A stretch of DNA of 64,000 nucleotides from Phosphoribacter sp037045045. GTDB taxonomy: Bacteria > Actinomycetota > Actinomycetes > Actinomycetales > Dermatophilaceae. Below are positions 1 through 9,971 of this stretch, one piece after another; within the stretch, counting starts at the first letter, position 1; every line of letters begins with the position of its first letter. Both the position numbers and the translations under genes were made by a program. The stretch is taken from NCBI GenBank assembly GCA_037045045.1, contig JBAOHL010000003.1, positions 1 to 64,000 on the forward strand, given 5' to 3'. The notes under the pieces are model-generated. The model saw only the letters and a program-made list of their open reading frames with translations, made no database searches and was not told where the DNA came from.

Positions 1-647
1 GCGACGGGGAGGCTGTTGGTGGACGGTGCGAGCGACGGAGAGGGCGAACCGGGTGCGGCCTGGAATTCAGCCAGCTCGGCCTCCGCCTGCCGCAACGCGC
101 TTTCGGCGGCGGTGGATTCATTGGCGGCGGCGGTGGCGCGCCATTGAACACCCTCCAGTTCCTGCGCGGAGATGGTGCGGTCGGCGTAAAGCTTCTGGAA
201 CCGTTCCAGGTCGAGTGTGGCGAAACGCAGGGCTTCCCGGGCCTTGGCCAATTGGGCGGCGGCGGTGTCGCGGCGCGCTTCGGCGAGCGTTCGGCTGCGG
301 GCGTCGAGCAGGGACGAGGGCAGGGGATCGAGGATGGCGATGACCGTTTCACCGGCGCGAACGGTTTCCCCGGCCTTGAAGGGAATACGCCGGAGTTGAC
401 CCGCGACGGGCGCATAGACGGTGTAGCGATGGCGGATGCGGGTGCGGCCCTCCTCGTTGACCGTGGCGCGGAGGGAGCCTTCGGTGACGTGGCCGATCTC
501 AACCGGGATGGGCTGGGGGCGCAGGCCGATGACCACGAGGATCACGAGCACCGCGGCACCGAGCCAGGGTAACCCGCGGCGGCGTGGAGCGGCTTTCTTG
601 GGATTCGCACGACGGGCTGGGGAAGGTACGGATTCCGGGGGATTCAT
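1..647 (-). CDS. HlyD-family membrane fusion (periplasmic adaptor) protein, N-terminal part
   Basis: The frame runs off the left edge of the window, so only about 215 N-terminal residues are present. After a basic N-terminus there is one hydrophobic segment (about residues 25-42), then a biotinyl-lipoyl-like beta region containing APVAGQLRRIPFKAGETV, then a long Ala/Glu/Arg-rich helical hairpin. This is the order found in HlyD/MacA adaptors. It should bridge the inner-membrane transporter to an outer-membrane channel. The ATG at 647 lies 10 bp after the stop of the FtsX permease, so it is the last visible gene of a GNAT-like/ATPase/permease/adaptor operon. Unlike its neighbours it shows no frame change. 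The family call is firm; the cargo is unknown. Confidence 0.82.
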   Translation of the reverse strand, partial: MNPPESVPSPARRANPKKAAPRRRGLPWLGAAVLVILVVIGLRPQPIPVEIGHVTEGSLRATVNEEGRTRIRHRYTVYAPVAGQLRRIPFKAGETVRAGETVIAILDPLPSSLLDARSRTLAEARRDTAAAQLAKAREALRFATLDLERFQKLYADRTISAQELEGVQWRATAAANESTAAESALRQAEAELAEFQAAPGSPSPSLAPSTNSLPV

Positions 648-657
648 CGGGAAAATT

Positions 658-3096
658 CTATTCCGGGGCGCGGAGGGCGCTGACGAGGTTCAGGCCGCGG
701 AGGCGGCGAAGGACGATGACGGCGGAGAGCGCCGGAGGCGATGGCCACGACGGCCGAGGCGAAGGCGTAGTTGTGAAGGGTCAGGATGGTGGGCAGCCGG
801 ATGGTCTCCGTGTTGACCTGCTGGAGGATGCCGGTGGCGAAGCCCGTGCCCAGCAGCGAGCCCGAGGGGCAGCGGCGAGAGGCGCGAGGATGACGAGCTC
901 GATTACGATGATGGCGCCGACCTCGCGTTGGGTGATGCCGATGACGCGCAGCGTGGCCAGCTCGCGCGCGCGCTCGGCGAGCGAGATGCGGGCGTTGTTG
1001 TAGATGACGCCGAAGGCCACGACGATCGGCGAACGTCAGGTAGATGCGTCTGGATGAGGCCCATGCATCTGCGGCGGTGGTCTCGCGGAAGCTTCTTCGC
1101 GGATCGACTCCTTGATGGCGACCGTGCTCACGCGCGGGATCTCCTTCAGCGCGGAGAGGAAGTCCGCCGCGCTGGGCCAGGTCGAGCCGCGAGGCTGGCG
1201 CCGGTGATGACGTCGCCTTCGCCGAGGAAGCGGTTGATGCGCGCGCAGTTCCATGTAGGCGGCGACTGCCGGTGAAATCCTCGGCGAGGCCGACGACCGG
1301 CAGCGGTCTTGACGGAGCGGCGGCCTTCGAGCGACCTCGATCTCGACCAGTGATCGCCGACCCGCGACGCCGAGGACCTTGGCGAGCTTGCGCGGACACG
1401 ACCATGCCGTCGGTCGGCAGCGAGATCTCGCGGTAGCCGGCATGGTCCACGGCGCGGCTGTGATCGGGCCTGCCGGGATGCCTGCGCAGGCCGAGTTGGC
1501 GGCTGCGATGCCCTGGAAGTGGATGCGCACGGCGGCGTAGCGCGAACGGGCTCGACGGCGCATGACTCCCGGCAGCTGTCGCGAGCTCGTGGGCGACTGC
1601 GCGGCCGAGGAGGGCTCGACGAGGCCGAGGTTGATGATCCTGCCGCTGCACGACGTCCCATTTGGAATCCGAGGATGTCGGCGATGCCGTCGCGTGAAGC
1701 AGTGTCGGGCACGATGAGCATGCCGGTGGCGAGGGCGAGGCCGGCGACGGTGAAGAGCGCCTGCATCGGGCGGCGTTCGAGGTTGCGGACGGCGATGCGG
1801 AACGAGTGCGAGAGGAAGTGCTCCGATGCCGAGTGCGTTCCAGCGCAGGCGGGGCGGTAGTTGGCCGGCGGCTCCGGGCGCATCGCCTCGGCGGGCGGCA
1901 GGCGGGCGGCGCTGGCGGACGGAGCCGAAGACCCCGAGCGGTGGCGGCGCCGAGGCCGACGACGAGCGCGATGGCCGACGGCGGTGCGAGTCGAGCCGGA
2001 AGGCCAGGTCGGGAAAGCGGAAGAAGAGCTCATACATGCCGACCAGCTGGCTGGCCGAGGACGATACCGCCGAGCAGCGCCGAGGAGCGACGCCGCCGGC
2101 GACGATCACGAAGGCGAACTTGAGGTAGTGCGACGACGATCTGCGCGGTTGCGAGAAGCCGAAGGCCTTGAGGATGGCGATCTGTTCGCGCTGCAGGGTC
2201 GAGCAGGCGGGAGAGCACCGCGTTGGTCATGAACGCGGCGACGCTCAGAAAGACGCAGCGGGAAGCCGATGGAGAGGATCGTCGAGCACGCGGATCTCGT
2301 CGGACACGCGGATGTGCGACGGGATGATCCTGCGCGGCCGTAGGCGCCGCGGCCGCCGTAGGGTACGCAGCAGACGGTCGAGCTCGGCGATGACGGCCGG
2401 CGTCCGTGGCGCCGGGTGCGAGGGTGAGCGGCGACGTGGTTGAAGGCGCCGTCAAGGTTCGCAGGCGGTGGCGACCTCCTTGTAGGGCATCCAGAAGATG
2501 CCGTAGGTGCGGTTGTCGGGCAGCGCGGCGCCCGGGCGCGATTCGAAGATGTATTCCGGCGACAGCACGATGCCCGACGATGCGGAAGGTCTGGCGCCGG
2601 CCGTTGAGCAGCATGGTCAGCGGTGTCGCCCGGGATTGAGGTCGTTGGCCTTGGCGAAGGCCTCGCCGACGAGCACCTCGCCGCGGCGCGCCGGGGGTCA
2701 GCCACGCGGCCGCGTGCGCAGGAAGAGCCGGTTCAGCTCGGGCGCGCCGAAATCCGGCAGCGAGCGCACGCAGGCCGCTGGCCGGCTCGGCGAGCCCCGG
2801 CAGGTCGAGCGTGACCTGGCACCGCGAGGTCGGTCTGGACGGCGGCGACGCCGGGGATGGCGCGGCGATGCGGGCGGCCGAGGTCGTTGGGGGCTCGCTT
2901 GAGCGAGGCGAAGACCTCGGCGAAACGGTGGGCCTGGTAGTATTCGTCGCGCGGGTCGTCTCGAGCGAGTGGATGAGGCTGCGCGCCATGATGAGCATGG
3001 CGAGGCCGCAGGCCATGACCAGCGACGACCGCCGCCGCCTGGCCCTTGAGGCGGCATCAGGTCGCGGAGGAGTTTGCGGTCGAGGTGGCGGATCAT
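658..3096 (-). pseudogene. ABC transporter permease, MacB/FtsX type, reading frame broken many times
   Basis: Pieces in all three minus frames together give a roughly 800-residue FtsX permease, from an N-terminus reading MIRHLDRKLLRDL to a C-terminus reading LVSALRAPE. Recognisable parts are a first membrane segment near VMACGLAMLIMARSLIHSL, a middle FtsX domain near 2.2 kb, and a last FtsX domain near 0.8-1.0 kb with RARELATLRVIGITQREVGA. I count roughly ten or more frame changes, many in short G or C runs, with protein similarity continuing across them. Sequencing error is therefore more likely than decay, but true inactivation cannot be excluded. It sits between its ATPase upstream and its HlyD partner downstream. 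It should export small molecules or lipoproteins, not import nutrients. Confidence 0.75.
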
Positions 3097-3176
3097 CTCG
3101 ACAGATGGCCCGCGAAAGCTCGAGGACACGAGCGGGTGGATTTCATTCGGATACGTGTGTTCGTGGGCGAAGGATC

Positions 3177-3926
3177 TTACCGCTGTAGCGTGTCGGGTGC
3201 GGCCGGGTGCGGGTTGTGCGACTCCGACTGCACGCGGCCGTCGGAGAAGCGGATGACGCGGTCGGCCATGTCGGCCATGACGGCGTTGTGGGTGATGATG
3301 ACGGTGAGCGTGCCGAGCTCGCGGTTGGCGCGCTCGGATGGCCTCGAGGACGACGATGCCGGTCTTGCACGTCGAGCGCGCCGGTGGGTTCGTCGCAGAG
3401 CAGGACCTCGGGGCGCTTGGCGATGGCGCGGGCGATGGCGACGCGCTGCTGCTCGCCGCCGGAGAGCTGGGCGGGAAAATGGTCCATGCGCGCGCCGAGA
3501 GCCCGACCATGCCGCAGCGCGGCCTCGGGCGTCAGCGGGTCGCGGCGCGATCTCGGTGATGAGGCCGACGTTCTCGCGGGCGGTGAGGCTCGGGATGAGG
3601 TTGTAGAACTGGAAGATGAAGCCGACCGACTCGCGCCGGTAACGGGTGAGCTGCGTCCTCGTTGGCGTGCGTGAGGTCGAGGTCGCGGTAGCGCAGCGTC
3701 GCCGGACGGTGGGGATGTCGAGGCCGCCGAGCTGATTGAGCAGGGTGGTCTTGCCGCTGCCGGACGGCCCCAGAAGGACGATCAATTCGCCGGCGTGCAG
3801 ATCGAGGTCGACTCCGGCGAGCGCGTGGACGGCGGCGTCGCCTTCGCCGTAGGTCTTGGTGAGGTCGCGAACGATGAAGAGTCGCCCCGACGGGGGCGGA
3901 ATGGGAACGGCCAAGTCGGGTGTCAT
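3177..3926 (-). pseudogene. ABC transporter ATP-binding protein, MacB/LolD type, frameshifted
   Basis: The start is the ATG at 3926, 7 bp after the stop of the gene upstream. The N-terminal frame carries Walker A (GPSGSGKTTLLNQLGGLD) and a Q-loop region (SVGFIFQFYNLIPSLTARENV). The signature and Walker B (LSGGEQQRVAIARAIAKRPE, then LLCDEPTGALD) are in a different frame near 3.37-3.48 kb. The H-loop (TVIITHNAVMADMADRV) returns to the first frame. Frame changes fall near 3.70, 3.55, 3.50 and 3.35 kb. All catalytic motifs survive, so the protein was recently functional or the breaks are base-calling errors. It powers the FtsX permease that follows after an 80-bp gap. Confidence 0.78.
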
Positions 3927-3933
3927 GGGGCCC

Positions 3934-4563
3934 CTACGGTTGACGTGGGCGGTTGGGACGCTTCCGTCGGAGCACGTAAAGAAGCGTTGCCGCGACGCCA
4001 ATGAAGACGAGCCCGATGAAACCGGTGGCGATCAGTTTCATGGCGCGACCGCGAGCGATCATCCGGTCGGTCTTGGAACGCTCCATTTCCAGGAAGGCTT
4101 CCAGTTGTTCCTCGGCGGCGATCAACTTCAGGGGTTCATCCCGAAGTTTGAGGGTGCGCCACGCATCGCTCGAGGCGCCGAGGGTTGGAGGGAATTCCTT
4201 CAGGACGGCGGCCGGGGCGGTCGTGAAACCTTTGTCACCCCAGAACTCCCCGGACTGCCGGGTCCAGAGGCGAAGGGCGCTCTGCTTTTGGGCGAGGTGC
4301 AGGATTCGGTCCCAGAGGGCATCGCGCAGTTCGGTCTCCTGATCGGCCCGGCGGATGGCCAGGCTGTGCACCTCGCCATGGAGACCGGCGAACCGCACCC
4401 CGAGCGCGCCCAGAATCCAGTCGTTGGCATCCACGGCCACTTGGAACTCCGTGAACCGTTTGTCGAGTTCATGCTCGGGCAGCCGCGTTTCCCGCCAGAG
4501 ACCCCGGAGGGTCTCGAGATCATCGAGGGTGGCGCGTCGGATCGTGAAGGCCGTGGGGGCCAT
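3934..4563 (-). CDS. GNAT-like N-acetyltransferase with a C-terminal membrane anchor
   Basis: This is an intact 209-residue protein. The N-terminus (FTIRRATLDDLETLRGLW) has the beta1-alpha1 pattern of GNAT acetyltransferases. A later stretch (LHGEVHSLAIRRADQETELR) resembles the acetyl-CoA-binding region, but the canonical Q/RxxGxG/A loop is weak. After a charged helical stretch (about 145-175) one hydrophobic segment (IATGFIGLVFIGVAATLLYV) and a basic tail end the protein. It probably acts as a cytoplasmic domain tethered to the inner membrane. It is the first gene of the ABC export operon, 7 bp before the ATPase, so it may act with the exporter. The substrate is unknown. Confidence 0.65.
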   Translation of the reverse strand: MAPTAFTIRRATLDDLETLRGLWRETRLPEHELDKRFTEFQVAVDANDWILGALGVRFAGLHGEVHSLAIRRADQETELRDALWDRILHLAQKQSALRLWTRQSGEFWGDKGFTTAPAAVLKEFPPTLGASSDAWRTLKLRDEPLKLIAAEEQLEAFLEMERSKTDRMIARGRAMKLIATGFIGLVFIGVAATLLYVLRRKRPNRPRQP

Positions 4564-4627
4564 GGGCGGGTCAGCGTAGCGGTCATGGCCCCGTGACGCC
4601 AGCGTTCGCCGGAAGGGCGGGGGAAGG

Positions 4628-4668
4628 TCCCTGTTCGAAGATCGACCTGCTCACGGGCCTTGAACCGG
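4628..4668. repeat. Partial copy of the dispersed repeat (left module)
   Basis: The segment beginning CCCTGTTCGAAGATCGACC closely matches the left half of the dispersed repeat at 9814-9850, which begins CCCTGTTCGAAAACGACC. The right half is missing here. A full-length relative lies at 4949-5050. Confidence 0.6.
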
Positions 4669-4690
4669 GATGGGAGCATCGGTGGCTTCC

Positions 4691-4894
4691 AATCCCGAAG
4701 GGATTGCGACCCAAAGCCCGGGGTTGCGAGGAACGAGCTACCCCGGGTAGGTCGTGCATTTGAACCAACCCCAACGGGGTTGCGCCCGCCCGTCCGCAAC
4801 CCCGTTGGGGTTGTGAATTCTCGGAATCTCCCACCCGGGGTAGGCCCGCGACGCGGTCCAACCCCGGGCTTTGGGACGGAATCCCGTTGGGATT
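4691..4894. repeat. 204-bp nested inverted repeat built from small palindromes
   Basis: The segment is symmetrical about position 4792-4793. The outer arms are AATCCCGAAGGGATT (4691-4705) and AATCCCGTTGGGATT (4880-4894). Perfect 17-bp inner arms are CCCAAAGCCCGGGGTTG (4710-4726) and its reverse complement (4859-4875). The central pair is AACCCCAACGGGGTT (4767-4781) and AACCCCGTTGGGGTT (4798-4812). Each 15-mer is itself a 6-bp stem with a 3-base loop. It lies between a leftward and a rightward gene. It fits a REP-like or non-autonomous mobile repeat, or a strong cruciform. Open reading frames through it are not genes. Confidence 0.85.
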
Positions 4895-4948
4895 CCCGGA
4901 TAGGGGAGGCGGAGGGAGGTTAAGATTAAGAGGGGAGCTGAGGTTCAT

Positions 4949-5050
4949 GGAGAGGAGCGTTTTCCAAAAATTGGACACGCATTGGGACCTTGAACCCGGA
5001 ATTCCGGGCGAGACGCCCCCCTCTACGGCAGGCGGGACGCCCGCCGCTAC
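4949..5050. repeat. Dispersed composite repeat, copy 1
   Basis: The right part (5001-5050) matches 9856-9908 almost base for base. It contains two small hairpins, GGGCGAGACGCCC and GGCGGGACGCCCGCC. The left part ends in CTTGAACCCGGAATTCC, like copy 2. It occupies the 5' intergenic region of the ABC exporter at 5130. The 4564-5129 interval holds no convincing gene, only this element, the partial copy and the nested inverted repeat. Confidence 0.8.
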
Positions 5051-5129
5051 AGATGCGTGGTTCATGGGACGCCAGTTTCCGCGCGTTGCAGACGGGGGCG
5101 GGTCGCCGGCATGATCGCCGGCCCAAGGG

Positions 5130-6974
5130 ATGGCTGAATCATCGCCGACGACCCAACCCACCGCGGGCTTTCGCAGCCTGTTGGGGATGCTGGCGTACCT
5201 GCGTCGTTACCCGGGGCCGGTCTCTCTGTCGGTCGGGTTGCTCCTGCTGAACATCGTCATCGAGATGTCCCTGCCGCAGGTCATCGGCGCGGCCGTGAAT
5301 CAGTTGGAGCGTCACCGAACTGGAGGCGCCACCTTCGAGCCGTGGTCCTATCTCAGGTTGTTTCTCGCCCTCGTTGTGGTCCGGGCCGCCGCCGGCATGG
5401 TGGTTGGGCCGATCCGGAACCGCCTGGTGCAACGGGTCATCAACGATCTGCGTGGCGGACCTTTACGACGCCTTGCAGCGGCTGGCGTTTCGGTTCCACG
5501 ACCGGTCGAGCACCGGAGAACTGATCTCGCGGTCAACGACCGACATGTCGCGGCTGATGGACTTCATGTTCGCCTGCCTGTTCATGTCGGTGGACATCGG
5601 GGTCGCCTTGGTGGTGACGCTCGGCGCTGATCTTTGCCGTGCATCCCACGCTCGGCTGGCCTGGATCGCGGTCGACCATGATTCCCGACGGTGGTGTTGA
5701 TTGCGTTTCTTCGCCGCGCGACTGCAGCCGCGCTGGCGCGAAGTCCACGATCTTGCACGGGGCGATGACGTCGGTGATTCAGGAGAACATCGCCGGCGTG
5801 CGCGTGGTCAAGGCGTTCGCGCGGGAGGAGGCGGAGATCGAGAAGTTCCGGGGGCGACGCGATGTCTTTCTGTCGAAGCTGATGGGGACGGTGAACTACT
5901 GGGCGACCCGGGTTCCCTTGGCGCAGTTCTTGTTCGGTTTGAGCACGCCGCTGGTGTTGTGGGTCGGGCGGAGGCTTGGTGATTCGCGGCGTCATTCCGG
6001 TCGGGGACCTGGCCAAGGTCGTCTTCTACCTCATGGCCATCGCCAACCGGCTGGGGATGGTCGGGCAATTCACCAACATCCTCCAGAATGCCAGCGCGAG
6101 CGCGGACCGGATCTTCGAGGTCCTGCGCGAGCCGCGCGACGATCGTCGGCGGCCAGCGTCCCGCTTCCCGCGGGAGGCGGGCGGGTGGAGTTCCGGGCCG
6201 TGACCTACTCGCATCCGCGATCGCTCGACCCCGGCCGACAAGCGAGGCTGGAAAAGCGACTCCCGTCGGAGACGCCGCGACCATCGTCCGGCGGCGCTCC
6301 ATGAGGCGACCTTCGAGGTCGAGGCGGGGAAGACCGTCGCGATTGTGGGGCCCACGGGTTCGGGCAAGAGCACGTTGGTGAGCCTGATTCCGAGATTCTA
6401 CGACCCGGACTCGGGCGAGATACGTGCTGGATGGGGTGAATGTGCGGGACATCGGGGTTCACGAACTTGCGGCGGGCGATCGGTTTCATCTTCCAGGACA
6501 CCTTTCTGTTCAGTGCGACGGTGGCCGAGAACATTGCGTACGGGCGTCCGGAGGCGACGCCTGGGGAAATCGAGGCGGCGGCCAGGGCGGCTCAGGCGCA
6601 CGAATTCATCGTCGGCTTGGATGATGGCTACGCGACCATGATTGGGGAACGCGGAGTTTCGTTGAGCGGCGGACAACGCCAGCGGCTCGGCCATCGCGAG
6701 GGCGTTCCTGATGAACCCGCGTGTTCTGGTGCTGGACGACGCGACGGCGAGCGTCGATTCCGAGACCGAACGCCTGATCCAGGAGGCGCTGGCGCCGGCT
6801 CAGTCAGGGGCCGGACGACCTTCGTGATCGCCCAGCGGCATTTCGACCGTCCGCAATGCGGACCTGATTCTGGTTCTGCGCGAGGGGCGCATCGTCGAAC
6901 GCGGACGGCACGAGGCGCTGCTGTCGGCGGGGGGAACCTATCGGGAAGTCTTCGCGCGGCAGCTCCACGACTGA
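5130..6974 (+). pseudogene. ABC exporter with fused membrane and ATPase domains (MsbA/ABCB-like), frameshifted
   Basis: Read across frame changes, this is a single polypeptide of about 610 residues, the usual length for a half-transporter. The N-terminal membrane domain begins MAESSPTTQPTAGFRSLLGM and continues through FRFHDRSSTGELISRSTTD and ENIAGVRVVKAFAREEAEIE. The ATPase has Walker A (VGPTGSGKSTLVSLIPRFYD, near 6350), signature (VSLSGGQRQRL, near 6660), Walker B/D-loop (VLVLDDATASVDSETERL) and a switch region (TTFVIAQR). Frame changes lie near 5.46, 5.62, 5.66, 5.75, 5.98, 6.14, 6.22-6.30, 6.42, 6.47, 6.69 and 6.80-6.84 kb. It should act as a dimer exporting lipid or drug. All motifs are present, so the breaks may be sequence errors. 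Confidence 0.78.
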
Positions 6975-7029
6975 ACGGGCGGAACCTGGTGGGGGCCGGC
7001 GGCGACACCAAGACCGACGGTTTCCGTTC

Positions 7030-7197
7030 TCACCGGGCCATGTACCAAAGCACGGCCCCGAACCCGCCCGAGACCAGGAGCCCGGTCACGATGGACCAAA
7101 AGAGGATGCGCTTCCGCTTCACGCGGTTGGCGCGGGTCATGCCGGGCAGCAGGTAGTAGAGCCCGTGCTTCTTTCGTCGGGAGCCAAAGAGACCCAT
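7030..7197 (-). CDS. Small single-pass membrane protein, 55 residues
   Basis: The frame is ATG at 7197 to TGA at 7030. The N-terminal 32 residues are strongly basic (GSRRKKHG, then NRVKRKR). They are followed by one hydrophobic segment (ILFWSIVTGLLVSGGFGAVL) and the end WYMAR. The positive-inside rule places the basic end in the cytoplasm. It is convergent with the ABC exporter, 55 bp away, and lies 107 bp downstream of the GH31 gene on the same strand. I do not recognise a family. The composition is convincing for a real gene because the overlapping frames look like noise. Confidence 0.6.
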   Translation of the reverse strand: MGLFGSRRKKHGLYYLLPGMTRANRVKRKRILFWSIVTGLLVSGGFGAVLWYMAR

Positions 7198-7304
7198 GTG
7201 GTGCCGGCGAGTCTCGCCCGGTGGAGAGGCCTCGTGTCAACTTCTCCCGCGGGTGGAAGCGGTTCAAAAACCGTTCATGTACCCTCCTCAGGAATCCGGG
7301 TTCG

Positions 7305-9846
7305 TCATCGCCACCGAGCCTCCGATCGGTGCGGCACGGCGGGCATATCGAATGCCAGAATTCCAATCTCGGGCACGTATTCCGCGCGCACCGGTTTGCC
7401 ATCCACCCGACACCGCGTGCTTGCGGTGGATGCCTCGCAGGACGATGCGCCAGGTGCGAGTGGTGCCAGCGTAGGGCCCGTCGGCGGCTCCGATCTCCAA
7501 GGCTCCTCCGCTCCGGTGACTATGCGTGGCGATGACGGCGGGTCTGGGACATTCCGGTGGTGAAGGCCTGAGTCTGGCCGTCGTCGTCGTACCAGGTCGA
7601 GCCGCCCGGTAGTCGCCGCGGCCAGACGTGGAGGACGATCGTCGCCGGTTCGCGGGGGCCGACGTACGGGCGGGCCGGCGGTCATGGGCAGGATGGTGCC
7701 GGCGCGGACGAGGATGGGGATGCGCTCGAGCGGGGCGCGGGAGGACGACGTGGACGCCGCCCTGGAAGAGTTCGCCCGGTCCAGAAATCGAACCACTCGC
7801 CGCGGGGCAGATACACGCTGCGGGCGACGGTTCCGGGTCGGAGGACCGGGGCGATCGAGCAGGTTCTCGCCGAGCAGGAACTGGTCGCGAACAGGCGGCG
7901 GCGACCGGGTCGTTGGCGTAATGCCAGACCAGGGGGCGCATGATGGGGGCGCCGGTTGCGGGCGGCTTCGTGCGAAGAGACCGTAGAGGTAGGGGAGGAG
8001 CTGATAGCGCAGGTGCGAGGAAATCCCGGGCGATCGCCTCGATCGCCGGGCCGAAGGCCCAGGGTTCCTGGTCGATCGTGCCGAGTGTTGGAGTGGTTCC
8101 GCAGGAAGGGCGTGAAGACGGCCATCTGCAGCCAGCGGACGAACAGCTCGGGCGTGGGGTTGTCGAGGAACCCGCCGACATCGGCGCCCACGAAGGGCAC
8201 GCCGCTGAGGCCGAGGTTGAGCAGCATCTGGACGGCGTCGGCTCAGGTGCTCCCAGCAGGAGGAGTTGTCGCCGGTCCAGACGATGGCGTGGCGTTGGAT
8301 GCCGGCGTACCCGGCGCGGGTGATCACGAAAGGCCGTGCGATGCGATGCGGCGGAAGGCTCGGTCGAGTCTCCCGAAGCGGGGATACCCCGGAGCATGCC
8401 TTCGCGCGAGGCCCGGGCCATCTGCATGCCGTAGAGGTTGTGGACTTCGATGATGCCGGCGCGGTCCGTGGTCGGTGTGGTGAAGCGCTTCCGGATCGAG
8501 GGTCTTGTCGGCGCGCGCGAAGTTCGCCGGTTCGTTCATGTCGTTCCAGATGCCGGCGACGCCCAGATCGGAGGTGGGCGGTCTGTTCGGTCGCCCCACC
8601 AGGCGCGGACCTTGGCGTTGAGGAAATCGGGGAAGCGGGAGCGCCCTGGCCAGACGTCGCCCGATGGCGTCGGTCCTGCCGGACGGATCCTTGAACGAAG
8701 GCGTCGAGCTTGCGGCCGCGTCGCAGGATGTCGAAACGCGGGGTGTCCTTCACGCCGGGATTCGACGATCGCGACGACTTTGAAGCCCTGCTTGGCGAGT
8801 CCGGCGATCATCCGGGCTGGATCGGGGAAGGTCCGAGCCGAAGGTGAACACCCGGTGGCCGGTCCAGGTGGTGGATATCGCAGTAGAGGACGTCGCAGGG
8901 GAGCTGTCGCTCGGCGAAACTCCCGCGCCACCGATTCCAGTCCGTTCGCGGGTCTCGTAGCTGTAGCGGGATTGCTGGTAGCCGAGGCCCCAGCGCGGTG
9001 GAAGCGGCATGCGGCCGGTGAGTTCGGTGTAGCGCTCGAGGACCTGGGAAATCTTCGGCCCGATGAACAGGTACAGATCGATGAGCGCCCGACGCGGCGC
9101 GTCATCTGCCAGACATCGGGTCGGGTTTGGCCGAGGTCCCAGGTTTGGCGGGCGGGATTGTCCCAGAACAGTCCGGCGACCCGTCCGTCGCGAAGGGAAA
9201 GGGCGAAGGGAATCGAGACGTAGAGGCTGCGAAGACTGGGATGAATCGCCGGGGCGTGACCGAGGACGTCGGTGTTCCAGAATTCCCGGATCAAGCCGCG
9301 CTTGTTGAAGGTGCCGGTGGTTTCACCAAGGCCAAAGATCGCTTCGCGGTCCGCCAGGGCAAGGGAGAGCCTGGCTTCCTGACCGGTGAAACCAAGGGCC
9401 CGCGCGGGTGCCCGGAAGATCTCGATGCCGAATGAGTCCGTCACGGCCCAGGCGCCCGAGGTGCGGTCGATGCGAAACTGGGCGGCGTGGGTGCGCAGGC
9501 TGACGAACGCGCCGCGGGACTGGATCCGGAATGACGGGGGTGTCCCGTTGGGCTTGATGACCGCCCACGACGGTTCGGGCGTGGTACCGACAGGTTGGAA
9601 TCGAACCCGGAACAGATCATCGGCCAGGGCTTGAATCGTCAGGACGCCGGTGCGCGAGGGAAGTTGGATACCGTGGAGGTCCGGTTTTCCGGGGCGCAGG
9701 CGGTCGATGGGAATGAATGAGGACGTCCGGACTTTGGTCACCGGGCAAGCCAACGGCACCGGGGATTGCGGGAGCAAGGGGGAAGAAAGTTTGGGGCCAT
9801 GTGCATGGGAAGCTCCCTGTTCGAAAACGACCTGCTCACGGACCAT
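7305..9846 (-). pseudogene. Glycoside hydrolase family 31 (alpha-glucosidase/alpha-xylosidase type), frameshifted
   Basis: The N-terminal 270 residues are in one frame, with the beta-sandwich leading to FGLGETTGTFNKRG and DNPARQTWDLGQ, typical of GH31. The catalytic barrel is split over several frames. WNDMNEPANFARADKT near 8.53 kb carries the nucleophile Asp (WxDMNE). VGADVGGFLDNPTPELFVRW near 8.15 kb is the conserved substrate-site strand. The C-terminus returns in frame to VRAEYVPEIGILAFDM. It should cleave alpha-linked glucosides or xylosides. The ATG at 9846 lies inside a dispersed repeat, so the true start may be the GTG near 9742 or another downstream codon. Breaks cluster between 7.4 and 9.0 kb. 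Confidence 0.75.
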
Positions 9847-9908
9847 GAACCTGATATTCCGGGGGGCGAGACGCCCCCCTCTACGGCAGGCGGGACGCCC
9901 GCCGCTAC
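9814..9908. repeat. Dispersed composite repeat, copy 2
   Basis: The left module (9814-9850) matches 4628-4668 and the right module (9856-9908) matches 5001-5050. Here the two are contiguous, so this is the most complete copy. It lies between the divergent GH31 and lipoprotein genes and overlaps the apparent start of the GH31 frame. In one frame it reads GETPPSTAGGTPAATEA, a peptide I associate with spurious verrucomicrobial ORFs; that taxon link is from memory. Confidence 0.8.
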
Positions 9909-9971
9909 GGAGGCGAGGTTCAAGGAAAGGTTGGGCATTGGTTTTGATGCCGCGGTGGGTACAGTGAGTGC

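Noticed and set aside
4660..5114. Small ORFs through the inverted and dispersed repeats
   Set aside because: They are translations of palindromes, repeated at another place and in several frames.
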